From assembly GCA_020344865.1 (NCBI GenBank), contig CP070830.1, forward strand, positions 598,103 through 613,422: a stretch of DNA of 15,320 nt, read 5' to 3'. This document shows, piece by piece, positions 1 through 5,999 of this stretch (positions are counted from its first letter, which is position 1; each line of letters opens with the position of its first letter). The DNA comes from Planctomycetota bacterium. GTDB lineage: Bacteria > Planctomycetota > Phycisphaerae > Sedimentisphaerales > Anaerobacaceae. The position numbers were made by a program, and so were the translations under genes. The notes under the pieces are model-generated. The model was given only the letters and a program-made list of their open reading frames with translations, was not told the DNA's origin and did no database searches.

Positions 1-928
1 CCCGCGTCGACTTCTGTATTACTACGTCGGAAAATTTCTGTATCGCGTTGACCAGCACTTCGTAGTTGCCCACAACAAACAAGATATCTTTCTTGTTAAC
101 GTACCTGTTCGCCTTGCGATAAACCCTGTTGTATACCTGCAGACCTTCCGGGTCATCGCTCGCATCGTTATAGCAGAATACCAGTCTGCAATCGACCTTC
201 TCCTTGACCCGCTTGTATACGTCTATAACGCCTTCAGGGTCTTTCCATGGGTCGAGTCTCGACACCTGGGTAATTATCGGCTTGTCCGTCGGTATCCCCG
301 CCTTCTTTATTTGCTCGAGCACTGTCTTCTCGCCGATGTCCCTGTTCTTCGCGCTGAGGGGATTAATCGCCGGATACATAAGCCTTTGACCTACCGGCAG
401 GTCCTCCTTGAAGTATTTCTCGCTCGACACCACCATCTGGTCGTATTTCAGCACAAATCCTTTCAGAAAATCCCACAGCTCCTTGTGCGGCTCGGTCAGG
501 TCTATATGGCACCGCCAGAGCCAGGGCTGTCGCTTCCGGTATGTCCTTATCAAAGAAAGCGGCTGAGGGTCATGCACGATTACGCAGTCGTGGTGCAAAT
601 GGGTAAATCTTAAGAAATTATCGTTCACTTGCAGATATGTCTGCTTTTTCCTCTCCGACAGGTTCAGCTTCCCGCCTTGCAGCGCGTTGTGAAATCCCTT
701 CGTAATCTCAAAAAACTCCTGACTGCCGTGAAGAATCCGCCAGCCCGTCTCAATGCCAACGTCGTTCATCAGCATCACCAGAGAATACAGAATTTCCGCT
801 ACGCCCCCTCCCTGGTAAGTTGCGTTCACGTGAACGATATGCTTACCGTAGAGGCCGCGCGCCCGCCGATAAATCTCCGCTAATCGCTCGTCCGGGACTA
901 TATGACGAAAATCCTCAAGACTTAGCAT
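1..928 (-). CDS. treT: Trehalose glycosyltransferring synthase TreT, GT4 family (3' end cut by window edge)
   Basis: TreT joins an NDP-glucose to free glucose to make trehalose in one reversible cytosolic step. Reading down from ATG 928-926 gives 309 codons that run off the left edge. Motifs seen are HVNATYQGGGVAEIL (residues 33-47), VHDPQPL (118-124), WRCHIDL (138-144) and ITQVSRLDPWKD (219-230), all typical of TreT-type GT4 enzymes. The visible part stops at QKSTR, just where the family normally continues into the EGFGL sugar-nucleotide motif, so roughly the last quarter is missing because of the window, not a mutation. The start lies one base after the otsAB stop codon (TGA 932-930), and its ribosome site GGCAGGAG sits inside the end of otsAB, so the two genes are probably translationally coupled. 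A trehalose phosphorylase of the same fold is the main alternative; donor and direction cannot be read from sequence. Confidence 0.88.
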   Translation of the reverse strand, partial: MLSLEDFRHIVPDERLAEIYRRARGLYGKHIVHVNATYQGGGVAEILYSLVMLMNDVGIETGWRILHGSQEFFEITKGFHNALQGGKLNLSERKKQTYLQVNDNFLRFTHLHHDCVIVHDPQPLSLIRTYRKRQPWLWRCHIDLTEPHKELWDFLKGFVLKYDQMVVSSEKYFKEDLPVGQRLMYPAINPLSAKNRDIGEKTVLEQIKKAGIPTDKPIITQVSRLDPWKDPEGVIDVYKRVKEKVDCRLVFCYNDASDDPEGLQVYNRVYRKANRYVNKKDILFVVGNYEVLVNAIQKFSDVVIQKSTR

Positions 929-929
929 A

Positions 930-3113
930 TCAAACTCCTGCCAACTCCTTTAGTAACTGCCTGACCTCATCCACCGTTTCAACGTTATATCGCGATTTCG
1001 ACATACTGCTTCCTACTTTTATTGAGTACGCCTCTTCCGGCATCACTGCGAACATTTCTTCATCGGTATAATCGTCTCCCGCCGCCAGTATAAAATCCCA
1101 ATTTTCCTTTTCCAGCCAGAGCTTTGCTGCCCGCCCCTTGTTTATGCCGACATGACGCACCTCTAGAATCTTGCTGCCCTCGAATACCCCTACATCCAGG
1201 TTTGCTATCAGGTTCATCAGCGCGCCTTTGAGTTCCTGAGCCCTCAGGTACGCAAGCTCGGGGTCCGCCCGCCGGCAGTGCCACACCAGAGAAAAGTCCT
1301 TCTCTTCCACCGCTGAACGAGGCGTCCTGTCTGCGTAAAGCTCCAATATCGGTCTGATTGTTTCCTTCCAGTCCTCCCGTAATTCCACCACGCACTTCCA
1401 GTCTTTGCCCTTTCTTTTTATCCACCCCCCGTGTTCGGCGATTAACGTCGCATCTACCTCCCCCAGCCATTTCCCCAAAGTCGTCTTATCCCGGCCGCTT
1501 ATTATTACCACCTCGTTGTTTGCATCGCCGCACAACTCTCCCAGAAGGCCCAGGACCTCCTTATCCGGCCCGGCCTCCTCCGCCTTGTCAGTAAAACCGA
1601 CAAGCGTACCGTCGTAATCGAGAATAAGTAAGCGCCGCTTGCCTCTGTCGAAGTCGCTTATTAACTTCTGCCTTATGTCGCCGGTCAGTTTACGGACCGA
1701 AAGCTCCTGCTGTAAATGCCGCAGCTCCACAAGAGCGCTTAGAAAATCCTTGCCCCATCGTGAAACATCGTAGCGCGAAAGTCTGCTTTGCATCGCTCGG
1801 TTCCGCTCTACCTGTTCCTTCTCCGGCATCTCGAGCGCGGTCTTTATCGCCGCGACTATCTCCGCTTTGTTATTTGAATTGACTATAACTGCCTCACCCA
1901 GTTCGCTTGCCGCACCGGTCATCTCGCTCAGAATCAAAACGCCTCTGCCGTCTGTTTTCGCCGCGATGAACTCCTTCGCTATCAAATTCATTCCGTCCCG
2001 CAGCGGTGTTACCAGCGCGACATCGGCGGCGTGGTAAAGAGCTGTTAGTCTTTCGAACGGCAGCGAACGGTAGAGATACCAGACCGGTATCCAGCCGAGC
2101 ATCCCGAGTTCGCCGTTGATCCTGCCCACCAGTTGCTCGAGCTTGTTACGAAGGGCCTCGTAGTCCTCTACGCGCGTTCGCGATGGAACCGCCACCATAA
2201 TCAGAGTAACTTTTCCTCTGTATTGCCGATTTTGCGACAAAAACAAATCAAAAGCCTCCAGCCGCTCGATAATGCCCTTCGTGTAATCCAGTCGGTCCAC
2301 CGATATGATTATCTTGCGGTCGCCGACTTTTTGGCGTATTTTCTTTACCTCCTGTTGAATGGCTTCTTGCTCCGGAGCTTCTGAGTACCGCTTATAGTCA
2401 ATCCCAAGTGGGAACGCGTCCACTTTAACAATACGCTCATCTATGTTCAGTCTGCCTAACGTATGTTCAAAACCCATGATGCGACAGACGCTGCTCAAAA
2501 AGTGGCGTACGTAGTCGTGAGTATGAAAACCTATCAAGTCGGCACCCAAAAGCCCGTTCAGAAGTTCGCCCCGCCACGGCAAAAGACGGAACAGCTCGGA
2601 TGACGGAAAGGGTATGTGAAGAAACCAGCCTATCTCGGCTTTCGGCAGCTTCTGACGTATCAACTGCGGAAGCAGCATCAGATGATAATCTTGTACCCAG
2701 ATGTGGTCGCCCGCCTCGGTAACCTTTATAACCTCATCGCAAAATCTTTCATTCACTTGCTTGTACGTCTGCCAGAACCGGTTCTCATATATCGCACGCC
2801 TGGGAAAATAATGAAAAAGAGGCCAGATGGTCTTGTTGGAGAACCCCTCGTAGTAGTTCTCGACTTCTTTTCTGCCAAGAAAAATAGGATGATAGCGCTC
2901 GACCATTAACTTGCTGCTTATTTCCGACTTATCCTCGTCTGTTAATCTTTCGCTCGCCATCCCGGGCCATCCCACCCAAAAGCCCTCGTGTGATTCGAAT
3001 ACCGAAGCCAGACCGGTAGCAAGACCCCCGGGACTTCTATGGAACTGAACCTCTCCCGCCCTCTTTGTAACGCTGACGGGCAGCCTGTTTGACACAACAA
3101 TCAGTTTCGCCAT
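930..3113 (-). CDS. otsA: Bifunctional trehalose-6-phosphate synthase/phosphatase (OtsA-OtsB fusion)
   Basis: A 727-residue cytosolic enzyme covering both steps of the OtsAB pathway: UDP-glucose plus glucose-6-phosphate to trehalose-6-phosphate, then dephosphorylation to trehalose. Residues 1-480 are a GT20 synthase: SNRLPVS near the N-terminus, SPGGLATGL, WVQDYHLMLLP (139-149), HIPFPSSE (from 166), RLDYTKG (284-290) and RDGMNLIAKEF (from 372). Residues about 490-727 are a HAD phosphatase with the nucleophile motif DYDGT (499-503), ISGR (538-541) and GDDYTDEEMF (679-688), so both halves look catalytically intact. I chose ATG 3113 because AGGGG lies just upstream and the protein then begins MAKLIVVSNRLP, as is usual; a TTG at 3125 would add four residues. 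It is first in an operon with treT and has a candidate promoter at 3237-3264. The fused form is well known in bacteria and eukaryotes. Confidence 0.95.
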   Translation of the reverse strand: MAKLIVVSNRLPVSVTKRAGEVQFHRSPGGLATGLASVFESHEGFWVGWPGMASERLTDEDKSEISSKLMVERYHPIFLGRKEVENYYEGFSNKTIWPLFHYFPRRAIYENRFWQTYKQVNERFCDEVIKVTEAGDHIWVQDYHLMLLPQLIRQKLPKAEIGWFLHIPFPSSELFRLLPWRGELLNGLLGADLIGFHTHDYVRHFLSSVCRIMGFEHTLGRLNIDERIVKVDAFPLGIDYKRYSEAPEQEAIQQEVKKIRQKVGDRKIIISVDRLDYTKGIIERLEAFDLFLSQNRQYRGKVTLIMVAVPSRTRVEDYEALRNKLEQLVGRINGELGMLGWIPVWYLYRSLPFERLTALYHAADVALVTPLRDGMNLIAKEFIAAKTDGRGVLILSEMTGAASELGEAVIVNSNNKAEIVAAIKTALEMPEKEQVERNRAMQSRLSRYDVSRWGKDFLSALVELRHLQQELSVRKLTGDIRQKLISDFDRGKRRLLILDYDGTLVGFTDKAEEAGPDKEVLGLLGELCGDANNEVVIISGRDKTTLGKWLGEVDATLIAEHGGWIKRKGKDWKCVVELREDWKETIRPILELYADRTPRSAVEEKDFSLVWHCRRADPELAYLRAQELKGALMNLIANLDVGVFEGSKILEVRHVGINKGRAAKLWLEKENWDFILAAGDDYTDEEMFAVMPEEAYSIKVGSSMSKSRYNVETVDEVRQLLKELAGV

Positions 3114-3236
3114 AATCCCCTGCAAATGCTTGCTTTGGGCGAAAGAACAGAGCGAATAAACGAAAGATTTATCCCGCTCCGCCTGCTCTTTGACTTAATA
3201 AGCCGATTCCGTAGCAAATAACGCATACCTTTCACA

Positions 3237-3264
3237 AGTATACAGGCTCCGCACAGAATGGCAA
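3237..3264 (-). promoter_or_regulatory. Candidate sigma70-type promoter of the otsAB-treT operon
   Basis: On the minus strand TTGCCA (3264-3259) is followed after 16 bases by TATACT (3242-3237). Transcription would start near 3230 and leave a leader of about 117 nt before the ATG at 3113. I see no strong structure in that leader. This is the best -35/-10 pair I found upstream of otsAB. Call is by eye only. Confidence 0.5.
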
Positions 3265-3391
3265 GCCTGAATGCCACACGCGTGCGCACTTGCCTCGTTT
3301 ACCTCGAATACACGCCCAAAACGGGAAAGAAACCAGTCTGATACCTGCTCACAAGGCCCCGATTAAAATTCGCAAATCCGCCGATATTTTC

Positions 3392-3420
3392 TTGATTTAC
3401 GCTTTCAAATTTGGTATAAA
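3392..3420 (+). promoter_or_regulatory. Promoter of the 6S-like RNA
   Basis: TTGATT (3392-3397), a 17-base spacer and TATAAA (3415-3420) form a near-consensus sigma70 promoter. The expected start, 3425-3428, coincides with the outermost base of the long stem of the downstream RNA, and no reading frame with a ribosome site follows. That makes it a promoter for a structural RNA rather than an mRNA. Confidence 0.7.
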
Positions 3421-3427
3421 TAATAGT

Positions 3428-3624
3428 GCAGGCTTACCCCTGCGGTGTTCGTAAGAAATATATTTTTGAAAAAAACCGATAAACCCTACTCAGGGAAATC
3501 AGGCCGTGTTGGATCGGAAACGCCTACTCGATAGGACTTTCGAACACAAGTAACGATTACCCACTTGGAAATACAGGGTTTTGTTCAAATAATTTCTTAC
3601 GGCACCTGTGGAGGAAAGTCCTGC
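3428..3624 (+). ncRNA. ssrS: Structured RNA of about 197 nt, probable 6S RNA
   Basis: 6S RNA binds the housekeeping RNA polymerase holoenzyme and mimics an open promoter. Here the 5' and 3' ends pair into a long interrupted rod: 3428-3432 with 3620-3624 (GCAGG/CCTGC), 3444-3447 with 3603-3606, ten perfect pairs 3450-3459 with 3592-3601, 3465-3470 with 3584-3589, and 3472-3477 with 3577-3582. A large central bubble follows, with small hairpins on each strand (CCCT/AGGG at 3484-3495; AAGT/ACTT at 3548-3566), and then an apical arm closed by GTGTT/AACAC (3506-3510 with 3543-3547), with further pairs 3517-3520/3538-3541 and 3523-3525/3533-3535. Closing stem, central bubble, apical arm and size match the 6S layout. 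Promoter and terminator bracket it exactly. Identity rests on shape, not on conserved primary sequence, so another structured RNA remains possible. Confidence 0.62.
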
Positions 3625-3632
3625 AATTAAGA

Positions 3633-3668
3633 AAAGACCTGTTTTTTTAAACAGGTCTTTCTTATTTT
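3633..3668 (+). terminator. Intrinsic terminator of the 6S-like RNA
   Basis: A perfect 12-bp stem (3633-3644 with 3649-3660) has a TTTT loop and runs into a T-rich stretch (TCTTTCTTATTTTCC). The stem is flanked by A-rich bases on the left, so it could also work on the minus strand. It ends the RNA that starts near 3426. Confidence 0.85.
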
Positions 3669-3875
3669 CCTGTTCATTTTCGGTTTGTGAAAAACACCGA
3701 TTTGTCTGCCCCGGGTTACCCGCTAAGCCTGCCTATAAGAAATAAAAAAAACTGTATTCCTCCGGAAAATCACTTGCACAGTTTGCCACCGCCCTGTACT
3801 TTGCGCCATGAATACTTTTGGCAGTGGGGTCAAAGGTAAGCCGTCTTGTAGACTTTATTTTTAAGGAGCGGTATT
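3669..3875. other. Non-coding gap before the lipoprotein gene
   Basis: No gene is seen here. Only the ribosome site AAGGAG (3863-3868) of the next gene is clear. TATAAG at 3733-3738 resembles a -10 box but has no matching -35 box. A short stretch (3694-3710) resembles one in the leader of the prepilin gene (5622-5637). Confidence 0.5.
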
Positions 3876-4571
3876 ATGTGCACCAGCAAAATATTTCTTA
3901 ACCTTGCCATCCTGGCCTCGGTAATCATTTGTGCCTTACTCAGCGGATGTCAGGGCACTGCCGGTTCACCGGCATGCACCGAAGCAAAAAAAGCCGCCGC
4001 AGCTGTCCTCGGTCCTTATGAACTCGACGAAGAGGGATTTATAACGAACTGGCTGATTATCGGACCTTTCCCGAATCCGGGCGACCGACCCGACAACAAA
4101 GGTTTTAACATCGATTACCTGCAAAACTACGGCGGCGAAGCAAAGCATGTTCCCTTCAGCGGTATGCAAATCGAAAAAAGTGATGGAACAACCGTCGCCT
4201 GGGCTCCATACGAGGCCTCCTACTCCAGCAGAATCGACTTATGTTCTGTCGACCATCTTGGCCTTGACTACGAACAGGAGGATGTCCTCGTGTATGCTGC
4301 ATGCTGGCTTAAGTGTGAGAAGGATATGAGCGGCCAAATCAGGGTCGGCTCTGACGATGGTTATAAGCTCTGGCTCGACCACAAGCTCATCGGCGCCGAG
4401 CACGTCTACAGGGCCGCTTACCGCGACCAGGAAAGCTACCCGGTAAACCTTTCAGAGGGTATGCACTTTCTCTTGATAAAGGTCGACCAGGACTACGGCA
4501 CCTTCGAATTCATGTTGCGCGTCGTCACGCCTGATGGCAGCAGGGCCCCCGGAATCAAAATCTACAATTGA
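3876..4571 (+). CDS. Predicted lipoprotein with PA14-like beta-sandwich domain
   Basis: A 231-residue exported protein of unknown role. The N-terminus has a signal peptide with hydrophobic residues 6-22 and the lipobox LLSGC, so Cys25 would be lipidated and the protein tethered to a membrane. Residues 59-67 read WLIIGPFPN, a segment often found in planctomycete and verrucomicrobial secreted proteins. Residues 155-216 (IRVGSDDGYKLWLD, then NLSEGMHFLLIKVDQ and FMLRV) resemble the beta-sandwich found in PA14-like and carbohydrate-binding modules, where the DDG turn often helps bind calcium or sugar. No catalytic domain is present, so it may be a sugar-binding or adhesion lipoprotein. The start is supported by AAGGAG seven bases upstream. 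It appears to be a single-gene unit convergent with the prepilin gene; no clear terminator is visible in the 161-base gap. Confidence 0.85.
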   Translation: MCTSKIFLNLAILASVIICALLSGCQGTAGSPACTEAKKAAAAVLGPYELDEEGFITNWLIIGPFPNPGDRPDNKGFNIDYLQNYGGEAKHVPFSGMQIEKSDGTTVAWAPYEASYSSRIDLCSVDHLGLDYEQEDVLVYAACWLKCEKDMSGQIRVGSDDGYKLWLDHKLIGAEHVYRAAYRDQESYPVNLSEGMHFLLIKVDQDYGTFEFMLRVVTPDGSRAPGIKIYN

Positions 4572-4717
4572 AACACTATTGAATGAACCTGAGAGTGGCG
4601 ACGCTGTAAAACCATGCTATACGTCGCAATAGGTTTCCTGAGATTCGGATTTCTGCTCTTTTCTTGATGGCTGGATACCCCTGTGACAGCGCGCATCTCT
4701 TGCTTTCATCTGGCATT

Positions 4718-4730
4718 CGACCAATGGTCG
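4718..4730. repeat. Short inverted repeat after the prepilin gene
   Basis: CGACCA and TGGTCG are separated by one base, immediately after the stop codon of the minus-strand prepilin gene. There is no T-tract, so it is not a convincing intrinsic terminator, though it lies where one would be expected between two convergent genes. Confidence 0.3.
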
Positions 4731-4732
4731 CA

Positions 4733-5542
4733 TTATTCGTAATCCTTAAAATTGCTCATCCATTGCGGCCAGATTGGCGGGGGGGCGTCGACATCATACC
4801 TGCGATGCCACTTGAGCCGCCATAGTTCTTTAAGGCTGATTCTTCGCACCGTCGAAAGGTCAACGAAAACACCGTTTACATAACCATCGTGGCGATTTAC
4901 GCAGAAACGTCTCATTTCGTTTACACCGACTTCGTCGGCCAGCCAAAAATCAGTCTCCGGCGGCTGGTCGCCGTTCACGGGCCAGGCGTCTACCCACAGC
5001 GCATCGAGAAACAACGGTACGTTGCTCGCTCCCGCCACGGTACACGTCCTCCAGTTATACTTGGTCGGACGACCCCACAGTTCCTCATAGCCCAAAGGTG
5101 GATTACAGATATACCCGTTAGGGCCGTAGCTGCCGGTATCGACCTCGTAACCGCCGACTTCGGCGCAGCCGGTATACCATGCCCCGAAGGGCGGTAGACT
5201 CCCCTCGTGGTAAGGTTTTGTGGCCATCGGGCATAACCTTATGTCTTTGTCACGATAGTAGGGCCTAAGAGGTGTCATCCACCAGTATCCCATCCCACCG
5301 TCCCAACATTCGCCGCCCACACCGCTCACGAAGTAGCCATTGTTATCGTCAGTAAACATCAAGAAGGCAAGTCCCCATTGTTTGAGGTTGGACTGGCACA
5401 TAACCGCCTTGGCCTGGTTTCTGACGCGTGCAAGTGCGGGCATCAATATTGACATAAGAAGAGCTATGATGGCAATCACCACCAGCAGTTCTACCAATGT
5501 AAATGCCCTTGCGCGGGTCATAATGCGGCTTTTCGCTGCCAT
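4733..5542 (-). CDS. Prepilin-like protein with N-methylation motif and H-X9-D tail
   Basis: A 269-residue protein of the large planctomycete family of type II secretion/type IV pilin-like proteins. Residues 13-37 hold the prepilin leader and membrane helix (AFTLVELLVVIAIIALLMSI), with Glu18 at the conserved +5 position; Ala13 replaces the usual Gly before the cleavage site, a variation allowed by many prepilin peptidases. A cysteine-rich globular part follows (Cys49, 79, 104, 126, 146, 167), which could form disulfides outside the cytoplasm. Near the C-terminus NRHDGYVNGVFVDLS matches the H-X9-DG signature except that Leu229 replaces Gly. The start at 5542 has only a weak ribosome site; an in-frame ATG seven codons later has none, so I kept the first. 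It is transcribed divergently from the large secreted protein at 6000. The exact role is unknown; these proteins occur in many copies per genome. Confidence 0.9.
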   Translation of the reverse strand: MAAKSRIMTRARAFTLVELLVVIAIIALLMSILMPALARVRNQAKAVMCQSNLKQWGLAFLMFTDDNNGYFVSGVGGECWDGGMGYWWMTPLRPYYRDKDIRLCPMATKPYHEGSLPPFGAWYTGCAEVGGYEVDTGSYGPNGYICNPPLGYEELWGRPTKYNWRTCTVAGASNVPLFLDALWVDAWPVNGDQPPETDFWLADEVGVNEMRRFCVNRHDGYVNGVFVDLSTVRRISLKELWRLKWHRRYDVDAPPPIWPQWMSNFKDYE

Positions 5543-5645
5543 AACTCTATAAACTCTTGGGTGGCTACTTTATTATTTAAGATGCGCAAAACCGGTCTTC
5601 TGTTTCGTTAGTTTTGTTTTTACACCGATTTCCTGCCAAAAAACC

Positions 5646-5674
5646 AGTTTAGCCAAAATCCAACCTCTTGGCAA
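5646..5674 (-). promoter_or_regulatory. Candidate promoter of the prepilin-like gene
   Basis: On the minus strand TTGCCA (5674-5669) and TAAACT (5651-5646) are 17 bases apart, with a start expected near 5639 and a leader of about 97 nt. Its upstream edge is 50 bases from the divergent promoter at 5724-5752, so the two could share a regulator. Confidence 0.5.
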
Positions 5675-5723
5675 GCGATGCTGTACCCAAGGCCCAAATT
5701 TCGAAAAATCAGCGGGATTTTCC

Positions 5724-5752
5724 TTGACAAGAGCGCATATAATTGGTACAAA
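5724..5752 (+). promoter_or_regulatory. Promoter of the large secreted LamG protein
   Basis: A perfect TTGACA (5724-5729), a 17-base spacer and TACAAA (5747-5752) give a strong sigma70-type promoter. Transcription from about 5759 would produce a leader of roughly 240 nt before the ATG at 6000. A TATAAT-like hexamer inside the spacer is only 8 bases from the -35 box and was not chosen. Confidence 0.65.
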
Positions 5753-5897
5753 AGGAGTTAGATAAGTACGCGATTTTGGGGCCTTAGGCCGCTATCGTGT
5801 CAGAGTGAGGCGTGTTGGAGTTTAGCTCAGGAGGCGTTATCCAGATTCACGTTACTGGTTATTAACAGCAGGGGCGAGTTGGTTTGGATGCGAAGGT

Positions 5898-5960
5898 CAC
5901 TCGTGTACGGTGCACGAGAATTCGTGCCTGCTGAGGACAAGGGTGTTTTGGTTCGTGCCC
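5898..5960 (+). promoter_or_regulatory. Leader region with mutually exclusive hairpins
   Basis: Four related segments lie in the leader of the secreted protein: CTCGTG (5900-5905), GCACGAG (5912-5918), TTCGTGC (5921-5927) and TTCGTGC again (5952-5958). The second can pair with the first, the third or the fourth, but only with one at a time. Such switching is typical of attenuators and riboswitches, but I recognise no known class and no terminator hairpin before the start codon. Confidence 0.4.
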
Positions 5961-5971
5961 AAAGGAAGATT

Positions 5972-5997
5972 GTTAACACATATTTAAGGAGGTTAAC
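5972..5997 (+). promoter_or_regulatory. Strong ribosome site inside a GTTAAC/GTTAAC hairpin
   Basis: AAGGAGG (5986-5992) sits seven bases before ATG 6000 and fixes the start. The self-complementary hexamer GTTAAC occurs on both sides (5972-5977 and 5992-5997), so the two copies can pair and place the ribosome site in and beside a 14-base loop. The stem is A/T-rich and weak. Confidence 0.45.
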
Positions 5998-5999
5998 TT

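Noticed and set aside
311..883. Two plus-strand reading frames opposite treT (100 and 84 codons)
   Set aside because: They are antisense to the treT coding sequence, whose motifs are clear.
3101..3289. 62-codon minus-strand reading frame upstream of otsAB
   Set aside because: Overlaps the otsAB start and the predicted leader, has a basic, low-information composition and no ribosome site.
3610..3621. GGAGGAAAGTCC resembles the first conserved region of RNase P RNA
   Set aside because: In RNase P RNA this motif is near the 5' end and some 300 nt follow it; here a terminator begins 12 bases later. The bases also pair in the closing part of the 6S-like rod.
5724..5743. TTGACA followed by TATAAT eight bases later
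   Set aside because: The spacing is far too short for a sigma70 promoter; TACAAA at 17 bases fits.
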